Translations under genes and position numbers: made by a program
The notes under the pieces: model-generated
What the model was told of the DNA's origin: nothing
Databases searched by the model: none
The model's input: only the letters and a program-made list of their open reading frames with translations
In this document: positions 10,337 through 24,825 of the stretch, piece after piece
Layout: each line of letters opens with the position of its first letter
How positions within the stretch are numbered: the first letter of the stretch is position 1
Origin: Gulosibacter sediminis
GTDB lineage: Bacteria > Actinomycetota > Actinomycetes > Actinomycetales > Microbacteriaceae
Assembly (NCBI RefSeq): GCF_023370115.1
Contig: NZ_CP097160.1
Coordinates: forward strand, 1,736,001-1,800,000
Direction of reading: 5' to 3'
Length of the DNA stretch: 64,000 nt

Positions 10337-11133
10337 AAGCCTCCCTCTCCAACCATCCTACGAATGCGTTCGGTGGGGTCGTGTTCAGGAACGAAGTCGG
10401 CACGCAGCCAGAGCAGGTATTCGTGGTTGCCGTGCATGCCGGTGATCGGCGAGGGGGCGATGCCCGCGACGCCGAGCCCGAGCTCGGCCGCGTCGCGCAC
10501 CACATCGAGCGCCGCCTCGGCCGCCACCGCGGGGTCGGTGACGAGGCCGCCGCGCACGTGCCCGCGGCCGACCTCGAACTGCGGTTTGAACAGCAGCACG
10601 TAGTCGCGGGCCGCAGGCACGCTCGCGCGCAGGGCGGGCAGGATGTGCCGCAGCGAGATGAACGAGAGGTCGCCGACGATGAGGTCGGGATGCACGCCGG
10701 GCGCGAGCTGCCCAAGCCGCTCGGCCGTGAGGTAACGCGCATTCTCGCCCTCGACGACCCGCACGCGAGTGTCGGCGCGGATGAGCGGGTCGAGCTGGTC
10801 GTGCCCGACGTCGAGCGCGATCACCTCACGCGCGCCGTGGTGCAGCAGCACCTGGGTGAAGCCGCCCGTGGATGCGCCGACGTCGAACGCGTCGCGCCCA
10901 GTGCAGTCGATGCCGAAGGCCTCGAGGGCGGTGAGGAGCTTGTGCGCGGCGCGCGACACCCAGCGGTGCTCGCGCTGCACCTCGAGGATCGCCCCGTCAC
11001 CGACCTGCTGCGAGGCCTTCGTGGCGGCGATGCCGTCGACGTAGACGACGCCCTCGTCGACCAGCCGGCCGGCCTCGGTGCGGCTCTTCGCGAGCCCGCG
11101 CGCGGCGAGCGCCCGATCGAGGCGATCAGTCAT
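10333..11133 (-). CDS. tlyA: TlyA family rRNA 2'-O-methyltransferase
   Basis: 266 aa. It methylates ribose 2'-O of cytidines in 16S and 23S rRNA; in mycobacteria this makes the ribosome sensitive to capreomycin. The N-terminal S4 domain (RLDRALAARGLAKSRTEAG) is followed by an FtsJ-like fold with the SAM motif DVGASTGGFTQVLL and the KDKE-type catalytic residues in SRAAHKLL, GDLSFISLRH, LFKPQFE and HEYLLWL. I chose the ATG at 11133; the longer frame upstream belongs to the next small gene. It overlaps that gene by 8 nt. Confidence 0.95.
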   Translation of the reverse strand: MTDRLDRALAARGLAKSRTEAGRLVDEGVVYVDGIAATKASQQVGDGAILEVQREHRWVSRAAHKLLTALEAFGIDCTGRDAFDVGASTGGFTQVLLHHGAREVIALDVGHDQLDPLIRADTRVRVVEGENARYLTAERLGQLAPGVHPDLIVGDLSFISLRHILPALRASVPAARDYVLLFKPQFEVGRGHVRGGLVTDPAVAAEAALDVVRDAAELGLGVAGIAPSPITGMHGNHEYLLWLRADFVPEHDPTERIRRMVGEGGL

Positions 11134-11287
11134 CGCCCTCGCCGGCCGCATCCTGCGCGTCGAGATCGTCGAGCCCGTCGAGGTCAAGCCGCGCGTTCGG
11201 GTCGTCAAGGGCGCGCTTGAGCGCGTCGAGCTGCTGCTGCAGGGCAGCCGCGTGCTCGCCGAGCGGAACGCCTTCGAGGTCTACCAC
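11126..11287 (-). CDS. Small conserved actinobacterial protein (53 aa)
   Basis: Short open frame between the HAD phosphatase and tlyA, starting at GTG (11287-11285) and ending with TGA (11128-11126). The protein starts VVDLEGVPLGEHAAALQQQ and is acidic and helix-prone (LDDPNARLDLDGLDDLDAQD). The GTG overlaps the last 7 nt of the phosphatase gene and the end overlaps tlyA by 8 nt, so the three genes are chained. M. tuberculosis has a small hypothetical gene (Rv1693) at the same place, which supports it being real. The function is unknown. Confidence 0.75.
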   Translation of the reverse strand: MVDLEGVPLGEHAAALQQQLDALKRALDDPNARLDLDGLDDLDAQDAAGEGDD

Positions 11288-12312
11288 TTCGACCAGTCCT
11301 GCGTGAGGTATTCGGGCACGCGCAGCGCGTAGATGAGCTTGTCGGAGTTCCAGATCGCGGCCGTCGCGGCGCGCAGCAGGTCGAGCTTGTGCTTGCCGCG
11401 CGACTTCACCTGCAGGTCGATGCCGTCGAGCACGACACGCTCGCTGCCCACCTTCGCCTCGACGTACTCGGGCCGGGCGTTGACCACGATCTCGGGATAC
11501 GGCGCGTCAAGGTCGCGCAGATCGCCGACGATGTAGTCGGGGCGCTCGTCGGGCCCGGCCGCGATGAGCTGCTTCGGCCCGTCGATGCCGGTGAGCACGA
11601 GCACCGACTTCATGTTCGAGCGGAAGGCGCCCTTGATGTCGGTGTCGAGGCGGTCGCCGATCATGATCGGCGCCTTCGCGGCGAAGCGTTCGACGGCCGC
11701 CTCGAACAGCGGCGTCTCGGGCTTGCCCGCGACGATCGGCAGCTTCTGCACGGCCGTGTGCACGGCGCTCACGAGCGTGCCGTTGCCCGGCGCGATGCCG
11801 CGAGCCACCGGTATCGTCCAGTCCTGGTTCGTCGCGATCCACGGAATATCGCGCGTCAGCGCGAACGATGCCTCCGCGAGGTGCTGCCAGCCGACCTCCG
11901 GCGAGAAGCCCTGCAGCACCGCATCCGGCTGGTCGTCGGCCGAGCGGGTCGCCCGGAATCCGGCTTTCTCGAGCTCGTGCACGATGCCTTCGCCGCCGAT
12001 CACGAGCACGAGCGCGCCCGGTTCAGCGTGGTTCTTGAGCAGGTGCACGGCCGCCTGCGGGCTCGTCACGACGTCGTTCGGGCGTGTGTTGAGGCCGAAG
12101 CCGGCGAGCTGCTCGGCCACCGCGATGTCGGTGCGGCTCGCGTTGTTCGTGATGTAGCCGAGGCGGATGCCCCGGGTCGCGTACTCGTTGAGTGCGTCGA
12201 CCGCGTGGTCGATCGCGTGCGGGCCGCGATAGATCACACCGTCGAGGTCGGAGAGGATCACGTCAACGCCGTCGAGCGGTGCCGACGTCGTGCGGGTACC
12301 GAACAGTGCCAT
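11281..12312 (-). CDS. HAD-IIA family phosphatase (NagD/PGP-like)
   Basis: 343 aa. Motif I LSDLDGVIYRG, the class IIA cap, motif III near AGKPETPLFEA and motif IV IMIGDRLDTDIKGA are all present, as in the 4-nitrophenylphosphatase/NagD group. A C-terminal extension of about 80 residues (YVEAKVGSERVVLDGID...) follows the HAD core and is usual for the actinobacterial member at this locus (Rv1692, described as a glycerol-3-phosphate phosphatase). The ATG at 12312 has an AGGAG site 7 nt upstream; the longer frame is a shadow of the gene upstream. It probably removes phosphate from small phosphometabolites. Confidence 0.9.
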   Translation of the reverse strand: MALFGTRTTSAPLDGVDVILSDLDGVIYRGPHAIDHAVDALNEYATRGIRLGYITNNASRTDIAVAEQLAGFGLNTRPNDVVTSPQAAVHLLKNHAEPGALVLVIGGEGIVHELEKAGFRATRSADDQPDAVLQGFSPEVGWQHLAEASFALTRDIPWIATNQDWTIPVARGIAPGNGTLVSAVHTAVQKLPIVAGKPETPLFEAAVERFAAKAPIMIGDRLDTDIKGAFRSNMKSVLVLTGIDGPKQLIAAGPDERPDYIVGDLRDLDAPYPEIVVNARPEYVEAKVGSERVVLDGIDLQVKSRGKHKLDLLRAATAAIWNSDKLIYALRVPEYLTQDWSKW

Positions 12313-12322
12313 CGAGATGCTC

Positions 12323-14797
12323 CTAGAGGTCGAACAGCGACAGCTGCTCGTCGTCCTCGTCGTCGTCGGTTGCTTCGGGCTTGTCTTCAGCCGACTCGGC
12401 CTCAGTGGCCGGCGTCTCTTCGACGGCTTGGGCGGTCTCCTCGACCTCAGCCTCAGCCTCAACTTCAGCTTCAGCCGGTTTCGAAGTCACGTCGTCCGAC
12501 GGCGCTTCAACAGTGGCCGCGTCCTCGGCGTCGTCAGCTTCGTCCGCAGCCTCAGTCTGCTCGGCGTCCACAACCTCAACGGCGTCAGCGACGTCCACGA
12601 CGGCCTCTTCGGCCTCTGCCTCAGTCGCCTCATCGATTTCGGCGAGGATCTCGGCGAACTCCGCCTCGACCTGCTCCGAAACGGATGCGCGGGTGAACTC
12701 ATCGTCGTCGAGCACGGCCGCGCCGGTCGCTTCGTCCGCGTCGCCTTCCGGCGCCTCGTCCACTGCAACGTCGTCGGATGCGTCAACAGCTTTGGACTCG
12801 ACGTCCTCAACCGCTGGGGACACGATCTCAACTGTAGCCGGCTCATCCGCCGCTTCGGTGTCGTCTGCAGCCTCGGCCTCAGCCTCGACTACCGCAGCCT
12901 CACCCTCGTCGGCCTCATCGTCATCCTCGGCGTCGTCGAGCTCTTCCGGCTCCTCCGGCGGGATGTAGTCGGGGTTCGGCTCGGTCACGAATTCGACGGT
13001 CTCGAAGCCCTCCTGTGACTCGTCGAGGGCGTTCTGTGCGAGCTCGGCGGCACTCTCCCAAACGGCGGCCTCCTTGTCGCGACCGAGGTCGGCGAGCACC
13101 GCCGCGTAGGCGCCGAACAGCGCGGGGCTGTAGGAGAACGCCTTGGTGCGGTCGAGCTGCGGAATCTCGAGTTCGGCAAGCGCGAGCTCCGCGTTGCCCT
13201 GGTCGAGGCGCGCGCCCGACATTGCGATCGCGAGCTGCACCTTGCCGTTGGTGTCAAGCTTGCTCTCGTCGACCGAGCGACCGAGCTCGAGGGCGCGGTC
13301 GGGCCGGCCGAGGCCACGCTCGGAGTCCACCATGAGCGCAATCTGGTCGTCGCGACCAGAGATGCGGCGGTACGTGCGCAGCTCGCGGAGCGCGAGCGCA
13401 TAGTCACCGGTGGTGTAGGCCGTGATCGCGAGCGTCTCGCGCACCATCGCGATGCGTCCGCCGCGGCGGGATGCGCTGAGCGCGTGCTGGTGTGCCAACT
13501 CCGGGTCGGTGTCGATGAGTGCCGACGCCATCACGAGGTGCGCGGCGACGAAGTCGGCCGTGTCCTTCGCGAGGGTCTTCAGCTCCATGCGCGCGACATC
13601 GTCGAGGTCGCGCGGCGAAACCGACTCGGGAATCTCGGGGTCGGTGTGCTCGGCACGAACGGCGCGGAGTTCTTCGGGGCGCGACGGCTGCAGGCGTGCG
13701 CTGCCCTCGGGCTTCTGCCACTCGCCGCGGCGCTGGGGCCGGTCGCCATCGCGACGTTCGCCGCCACGGCGGTCGTCACGGTCACGACGCTGGTAACCGC
13801 CACGCGCACCGTCATTACGGTCGCGACGCTGGTAACCACCACGGTCACCATCATTACGGTCACGACGCTGGTAACCACCACGGTCACCGTCATTACGGTC
13901 ACGACGCTGGTAGCTGCCGCGGTTGTCGCCGTCGCGCTTCTGGTAGCCGCCGCGCTCACCATCGTTGCGGTCACGTCGCTGGTAACCACCACGGTTGTCG
14001 CCGTCACGCTTCTGGTAGCCGCCGCGCTCACCATCGTTACGATCGCGATGCTGGTAACCGCCACGCGCACCGTCATTACGGTCACGACGCTGGTAACCAC
14101 CACGGTTGTCGCCGTCACGGCGCTGGTAGCCACCTCGCTCACCATCGCTACGGTCACGACGCTGGTAACCACCACGGTTGTCGCCGTCGCGCTTCTGGTA
14201 GCCGCCGCGCTCACCATCGTTACGATCGCGACGCTGGTAGCCCCCGCGCTCGCCATCACGTCGTTGGTAGCCACCTCGCTCACCATCGTTACGGTCGCGA
14301 CGCTGGTAACCGCCACGGTTGTCACCGTCGCGCTTCTGGTAGCCGCGGTCACCGTCATTGCGGTCGCGACGCTGGTAGCCGCCGCGGTTGTCGCCGTCCC
14401 GCTTCTGGTAACCGCCACGGTCACCATCGTTACGATCGCGACGCTGGTAGCCCCCGCGCTCGCCATCACGTCGTTGGTAGCCACCTCGCTCACCATCGTT
14501 ACGGTCGCGACGCTGGTAACCACCACGGTTGTCACCGTCGCGCTTCTGGTAACCGCGATAGTCACCGTCGTTACGATCGCGACGCTGGTAGCCGCCGCGC
14601 TCACCATCGTTACGATCGCGACGCTGGTAGCCACCACGGTTGTCACCGTCGCGCTTCTGGTAGCCACCGCGCTCACCGTCGTTACGGTCGCGGCGCTGGT
14701 AGCCACCGCCGCCACGGTTGTCGTCGTTGCGGCGGTATCCGCCTCGTGCTCCGCCGGAGGAATGCCGGTCTCGGTCGCGCCCTCGCTGATCTGCCAT
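12323..14797 (-). CDS. Large RGG/RD-repeat protein with TPR-like core, acidic tail and C-terminal clamp-binding motif
   Basis: 824 aa from the ATG at 14797 (AGAGG 7 nt upstream). Layout: residues 1-30 Arg/Gly/Asp-rich leader; about 31-343 some 26 tandem units of RGGYQRRDRNDGE or the shorter RGGYQKRDGDN; about 370-580 a helical, TPR-like domain (LAHQHALSASRRGGRIAM, ALRELRTYRRISGRDDQIALM) found in the protein at this place in other actinobacteria (Rv1691-like); about 590-815 a very acidic Glu/Asp/Ala tail; and the end EQLSLFDL. QLSLF matches the known consensus QL(S/D)LF by which polymerases, MutS and Hda bind the beta sliding clamp. RGG/YQ repeats are typical of disordered nucleic-acid-binding, phase-separating regions. 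A nucleic-acid role near the replisome or repair is inferred; no catalytic site is seen. Confidence 0.85.
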   Translation of the reverse strand: MADQRGRDRDRHSSGGARGGYRRNDDNRGGGGYQRRDRNDGERGGYQKRDGDNRGGYQRRDRNDGERGGYQRRDRNDGDYRGYQKRDGDNRGGYQRRDRNDGERGGYQRRDGERGGYQRRDRNDGDRGGYQKRDGDNRGGYQRRDRNDGDRGYQKRDGDNRGGYQRRDRNDGERGGYQRRDGERGGYQRRDRNDGERGGYQKRDGDNRGGYQRRDRSDGERGGYQRRDGDNRGGYQRRDRNDGARGGYQHRDRNDGERGGYQKRDGDNRGGYQRRDRNDGERGGYQKRDGDNRGSYQRRDRNDGDRGGYQRRDRNDGDRGGYQRRDRNDGARGGYQRRDRDDRRGGERRDGDRPQRRGEWQKPEGSARLQPSRPEELRAVRAEHTDPEIPESVSPRDLDDVARMELKTLAKDTADFVAAHLVMASALIDTDPELAHQHALSASRRGGRIAMVRETLAITAYTTGDYALALRELRTYRRISGRDDQIALMVDSERGLGRPDRALELGRSVDESKLDTNGKVQLAIAMSGARLDQGNAELALAELEIPQLDRTKAFSYSPALFGAYAAVLADLGRDKEAAVWESAAELAQNALDESQEGFETVEFVTEPNPDYIPPEEPEELDDAEDDDEADEGEAAVVEAEAEAADDTEAADEPATVEIVSPAVEDVESKAVDASDDVAVDEAPEGDADEATGAAVLDDDEFTRASVSEQVEAEFAEILAEIDEATEAEAEEAVVDVADAVEVVDAEQTEAADEADDAEDAATVEAPSDDVTSKPAEAEVEAEAEVEETAQAVEETPATEAESAEDKPEATDDDEDDEQLSLFDL
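13769..14707 (-). repeat. Intragenic tandem repeat array (33- and 39-nt units)
   Basis: About 26 in-frame units inside the repeat protein gene, alternating between 13-codon (RGGYQRRDRNDG+E/D/A) and 10- to 11-codon (RGGYQKRDGDN, RGGYQRRDGE) types. DNA copies are nearly identical, e.g. cacggttgtcgccgtc and gacgctggtaaccacc recur on the plus strand. The array is expected to change copy number by slippage or recombination, and it produces long false open frames on the other strand. Confidence 0.95.
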
Positions 14798-14892
14798 GCT
14801 CAATCCTCTCGTCGGTGCACTGTGGAATTTGTCTGCGCAAGTCTAACGCGCGCGCCAGTCAGCGCACGCTGAACACCCACAACCCAAAGTTG

Positions 14893-14940
14893 CGGGAAAA
14901 AGAAAAGAGGGGCCATTCCTAAAAGGAATGGCCCCTCTTC
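14893..14940 (-). terminator. Intrinsic terminator of the rRNA operon
   Basis: Perfect 16-bp stem (14905-14920 with 14924-14939, AAGAGGGGCCATTCCT and its complement) with a 3-nt loop, followed in the minus-strand sense by TTTTCTTTTT. It lies just past the 5S gene and is the only classical rho-independent terminator with a U tract seen in the window. Confidence 0.93.
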
Positions 14941-14949
14941 ATTACGTTA

Positions 14950-15068
14950 AGTTCGGCGGTGTCCTACTCTCCCACAAGGTCCCCCTTGCAGTACCATCGG
15001 CGCAAAGACGCTTAGCTTCCGGGTTCGGAATGTAACCGGGCGTTTCCATCTCGCTAAAACCACCGAAA
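14950..15068 (-). rRNA. rrf: 5S ribosomal RNA
   Basis: About 119 nt. The closing helix pairs TTCGGTGGT at the 5' end with ACCGCCGAA at the 3' end; the interior contains the conserved GAACCCGGAAGCTAAG and GATGGTACTGC blocks. It is the last gene of the rrn operon, about 90 bp after 23S. Ends are approximate by one or two bases. Confidence 0.95.
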
Positions 15069-15159
15069 CACTTTCTAACACACTCATCGTATGTCAAGAA
15101 CCACACAGGGACGCGAACAACTCACAACAGCAACAAGCACATACATTGGTGAGAAAAAA

Positions 15160-20206
<5,047 letters not shown>

Positions 20207-20353
20207 AAATGAGTTCAATCCAGAATCAAAACACCAAAATTAATCTGGCGATCATCATCCAAAATATTAAAAAAGGAACCAAATAAACCAACCAGCCGAA
20301 GCTAGCCAGTCACGAGGTAACCATATAAAAAATGGCATATGACAATTTATTTA

Positions 20354-20377
20354 GTGCACACTGTTGAGTTCTCAAAG
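20354..20377 (-). promoter_or_regulatory. rrn leader block (TTTGAGAACTCAACAGTGTG)
   Basis: On the minus strand CTTTGAGAACTCAACAGTGT, about 150 nt before the 16S gene. It contains a self-complementary TTGAGAACTCAA and is the widely conserved actinobacterial rrn leader motif; its core recurs in the spacer before 23S. Probable role in antitermination or processing. Confidence 0.6.
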
Positions 20378-20505
20378 ACCGTTCGCTTCTCATTTTCACC
20401 CCGCGCTTGCGTGGTTGCTACTGAGAGCTCTAGGTTCTACTACCTCGGCGTGTCGGACGATGTCTGACGTAACCTCATGGTAGTGAAGTTGTTGTTAGGT
20501 CGTCT

Positions 20506-20535
20506 ACCTTACCCCATGCTCGCCGTGGCGCGCAA
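20506..20535 (-). promoter_or_regulatory. rrn promoter, proximal
   Basis: Minus strand: -35 TTGCGC (20535-20530), 18-bp spacer, -10 TAAGGT (20511-20506). It would start transcription near 20499, about 290 nt before 16S. Confidence 0.6.
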
Positions 20536-20645
20536 GTGGCTCAAGCGCGGAGTCTGAAAGACTCTGTCGCTTGGGCGGCGACCGTTGCCTCCTTTGCGAT
20601 GAGCACCAGATGGTGTTTCTTTCGCTGCGGTGGCAACAGGTGAAT

Positions 20646-20674
20646 ACTTTACGGAGATCCGGGGGGTCGCGCAA
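20646..20674 (-). promoter_or_regulatory. rrn promoter, distal
   Basis: Minus strand: -35 TTGCGC (20674-20669), 17-bp spacer, -10 TAAAGT (20651-20646). The -35 is identical to that of the proximal promoter, which strengthens both calls. The 586-bp stretch 20207-20792 otherwise holds the leader block, a small GAGTCT hairpin (20550-20564) and the tyrS terminator. Confidence 0.6.
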
Positions 20675-20743
20675 ATCACGCCTGCAGCCCGGGCGTGTCG
20701 CCTGGTATTTCGCGGATCTCGCCCTTTCCTCGGAAAACGAGGC

Positions 20744-20774
20744 GGGGTGCGCGCAGCCTTGCTGCACGCACCCC
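20744..20774 (-). terminator. tyrS terminator hairpin
   Basis: GGGGTGCGCGCAGC (20744-20757) pairs with GCTGCACGCACCCC (20761-20774) apart from one C/A mismatch; 3-nt loop. It lies 19 nt past the tyrS stop. A second small stem (CCTCG-GAAAA-CGAGG, 20729-20743) follows. Confidence 0.7.
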
Positions 20775-20792
20775 CGCGTCACATTCGCACGG

Positions 20793-22094
20793 TTATCGAA
20801 CGATGGCTCCGACGAGCGTCTTCTTGCCGCGTCGGATGACGACTCCGCCGCCGGCGAGGAGGTCGCCCTCCCCCAGCACCTGGTGTTCGTCTGTCACCTT
20901 CGCCTTGTTGACGGTGACGCCACCCTGCTTGATTGCACGGCGGGCGCCCGAAAGCGATTCCTCCGCGCCGGTTGCCACGAGCAGCTCGGCGATTTCCTGC
21001 CCCAGCTGTGCCTCGACGTTCGGTAGCTCCGCGATGGCCTGATGGAGCACATCCTCGGAAAGTGCCGCGAGATCGCCCTTGCCAAAGAGCGCCTCTGACG
21101 CATCGATGGCCGCATCGGTGGCTTCGTCACCGTGCACGAGCCGGGTCACCGCCGACGCGAGCGCCTTCTGCGCTGCGCGGCGGAAGGGCTCTTCTTCGAC
21201 CTGCCGTTGGAACTCGGCGATCTCATCCCGGGTGAAGAACGTGAAGATCTTCAGGCGGTCGGCGACATCGCGGTCGTCGGTGTTGAGCCAGAACTGGTAG
21301 AACGCGTACGGCGAGGTGAGCTCGGCGTTGATCCAGATGGCGTTGCCCTCGGACTTACCGAACTTCGTGCCATCTGAGTTGGTGATGAGCGGTGTGCCCA
21401 TCGCGTGCACGCTCGCGCCCTCGGCGCGGCGGATCAGATCGACACCACCGACGAGGTTGCCCCACTGGTCGGAGCCGCCCGTCTGCAGCTCGAGGCCGTA
21501 CCGGCGGTAGAGCTCGAGGAAGTCAAATGCCTGCAGAATCTGGTAGCTGAACTCGGTGTACGAGATGCCAGCCTCGGAGTTGAGTCGCGCCGAAACCGCA
21601 TCCTTCTTGAGCATCGCGCCGACGCGGAAGTGCTTGCCGAGGTCGCGCAGGAAGTCGAGGGCCGACAGGTCAGCGGTCCAGTCGAGGTTGTTCGCCATGC
21701 GTGCGGCGTAGTCACCGCCGAAGTCGAGGTAGCCCTCGATCTGGTCGCGCAGGCCGTTCACCCATTCGGCCACGGTTTCGCGCGAGTTCAGCGTGCGCTC
21801 GGCCGTCGGGCGCGGGTCGCCGATGAGGCCGGTCGAACCACCGACGACACCGATCGGGAAGTTGCCGGCAAGCTGCAGTCGGCGCAGCAACAGCAGCTGC
21901 ACGAGGTGCCCGAGGTGGAGGCTCGGCGCGGTGGGGTCGAAGCCGCAGTAATACGTGATCGGCCCCTGGGCCATCCGCTCACGAAGCTCACCGAGATCGG
22001 TGGAGACGTGAATAAAGCCGCGCCACTCGAGTTCATCGAGGACGTGGTCGAACGACGGGTCATTCCGCTGCCAGGAGAGATCACGCTGTGTCAC
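20793..22094 (-). CDS. tyrS: Tyrosine-tRNA ligase
   Basis: 433 aa from GTG at 22094. Class I synthetase charging tRNA-Tyr. The HIGH-type motif is PSLHLGHL, the KMSKS-type motif is KFGKS, and the tyrosine-binding segment GGSDQWGN is present; a C-terminal S4 domain (SLSGARRAIKQGGVTVN) ends the protein. The frame is open far upstream inside argH, but those residues are a shadow. A -10-like TACGGT lies exactly 7 nt before the GTG, suggesting a leaderless transcript starting at the codon itself. Confidence 0.94.
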   Translation of the reverse strand: MTQRDLSWQRNDPSFDHVLDELEWRGFIHVSTDLGELRERMAQGPITYYCGFDPTAPSLHLGHLVQLLLLRRLQLAGNFPIGVVGGSTGLIGDPRPTAERTLNSRETVAEWVNGLRDQIEGYLDFGGDYAARMANNLDWTADLSALDFLRDLGKHFRVGAMLKKDAVSARLNSEAGISYTEFSYQILQAFDFLELYRRYGLELQTGGSDQWGNLVGGVDLIRRAEGASVHAMGTPLITNSDGTKFGKSEGNAIWINAELTSPYAFYQFWLNTDDRDVADRLKIFTFFTRDEIAEFQRQVEEEPFRRAAQKALASAVTRLVHGDEATDAAIDASEALFGKGDLAALSEDVLHQAIAELPNVEAQLGQEIAELLVATGAEESLSGARRAIKQGGVTVNKAKVTDEHQVLGEGDLLAGGGVVIRRGKKTLVGAIVR

Positions 22095-22101
22095 AGCGTC
22101 A

Positions 22102-22107
22102 ACCGTA
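22102..22107 (-). promoter_or_regulatory. Leaderless -10 element of tyrS
   Basis: TACGGT on the minus strand, 7 nt before the tyrS GTG; no Shine-Dalgarno sequence is seen. It fits the TANNNT-N6/7-start rule used by leaderless actinobacterial genes. Confidence 0.5.
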
Positions 22108-22118
22108 CCAACACGAAC

Positions 22119-22143
22119 GCCCCCGATCTGCACGATCGGGGGC
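22119..22143 (-). terminator. argH terminator hairpin
   Basis: GCCCCCGATC-TGCAC-GATCGGGGGC, a perfect 10-bp stem 16 nt past the argH stop and just before the tyrS promoter. It separates the arg operon from tyrS. Confidence 0.8.
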
Positions 22144-22158
22144 ATTCGCATGCGGGAA

Positions 22159-23568
<1,410 letters not shown>

Positions 23569-24768
23569 CTACAGCTCGGGCTGGTCGCGGCGGGCGGCGA
23601 TCTTCGAGGGCAGCGAATGCAGCTCGATGAAGCCGCGCGCCGCATCCTGGTTGAAGGTGTTGCCGGTGTCGTAGGTCGCTAGCGAGTAGTCGTAGAGCGA
23701 CTGGTCGCTACGGCGGCCCGTGACGACGGCGCGGCCCTGGTGCAGGGTCAGGCGCACCTCGCCGGTGACCTTCTCCTGCGTGTGCTGGATGAACGAATCA
23801 AGCGCGCGCTTGAGGCCACCGAACCAGAGGCCGTCGTACACGAGGTTGCCCCACTCGATCTCGACGCTGCGCTTGTAGCGCGCCACGTCGCGCTCGAGCG
23901 CCAAGTCCTCGAGGTGGGTGTGCGCCTCGATGAGCGCGATCGCACCCGGGGCCTCGTAGATCTCGCGCGACTTGATGCCGACGAGGCGGTCCTCGACCAT
24001 GTCGATGCGGCCGACGCCCTGCTCGCCCGCGAGCTGGTTCATCTTCTCGACGATCTGCAGCATGCTCAGGCGCTCGCCGTTGATCGACACCGGGGTGCCC
24101 GACTCAAACGCGATGGTGACCTCGGTCGGCGCACGGTCGACCGTCGGGTCCTGCGTGTACTCGTAAAGGTCTTCGATCGGCGCGTTCCACGGGTCTTCGA
24201 GGAAGCCGGTCTCAACGGCGCGGCCCCAGACGTTCTGGTCGACCGAGTACGGCGACGCCTTCGACTGGCGGATCGGGAGATTGTGCTCACCGGCGTACTC
24301 GATGGCCACGTCGCGGGTCAGCGAGAGGTCACGGATGGGCGCGATCGAGGTGAGTTCGGGCGCAAGCGCCGCGACGGCGGCCTCGAAGCGCACCTGGTCG
24401 TTGCCCATGCCGGTGCAGCCGTGCGCGATCGAGTTCGCGCCGAGCTCGCGAGCGGTGCGCGCGAGGTGACGGGCGATGAGCGGGCGCGAGAGTGCCGACA
24501 CGAGCGGGTAGCGGCGCTGGTACATGGCGTTCGCCTGGAGGGCGGGCACGAGGTAGTCGTTCGCGAACTCGTCGCGGGCGTCGACCACCACTGCCTCAAC
24601 GGCGCCGCAATCGATGGCGCGCTGGCGGATCTGCTCGAGGTCTTCGCCTGCCTGTCCGACGTCGATCGCGAGGGCGATGACCTCGCGGCCGGTGCGCTCC
24701 TTGATCCACGGGATTGCGACGGAGGTGTCGAGACCTCCCGAGTACGCGAGCACAATACGCTCAGTCAT
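23569..24768 (-). CDS. argG: Argininosuccinate synthase
   Basis: 399 aa. It joins citrulline and aspartate with ATP. The PP-loop [12 protein letters not shown] is at residues 8-19 and the second signature [14 protein letters not shown] is near 115. Shine-Dalgarno AAGGAG 4-5 nt before the ATG. The 57-bp gap to argF holds no regulator gene; argR, which often sits between argF and argG, is missing here. Confidence 0.97.
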   Translation of the reverse strand: MTERIVLAYSGGLDTSVAIPWIKERTGREVIALAIDVGQAGEDLEQIRQRAIDCGAVEAVVVDARDEFANDYLVPALQANAMYQRRYPLVSALSRPLIARHLARTARELGANSIAHGCTGMGNDQVRFEAAVAALAPELTSIAPIRDLSLTRDVAIEYAGEHNLPIRQSKASPYSVDQNVWGRAVETGFLEDPWNAPIEDLYEYTQDPTVDRAPTEVTIAFESGTPVSINGERLSMLQIVEKMNQLAGEQGVGRIDMVEDRLVGIKSREIYEAPGAIALIEAHTHLEDLALERDVARYKRSVEIEWGNLVYDGLWFGGLKRALDSFIQHTQEKVTGEVRLTLHQGRAVVTGRRSDQSLYDYSLATYDTGNTFNQDAARGFIELHSLPSKIAARRDQPEL

Positions 24769-24825
24769 GTTGCTCCTTCAGCTGTAGGTCTGGAAATAGT
24801 CTAGTTCGCTCGGCGCAGCCGGCGA

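Noticed and set aside
13484-14872. A 462-codon plus-strand frame rich in Thr and Val (TLVTTTVVAVT), looking like a membrane or adhesin protein
   Set aside because: It is the reverse strand of the RGGYQRRD repeat array; the pattern comes from the coding repeats. No start signal.
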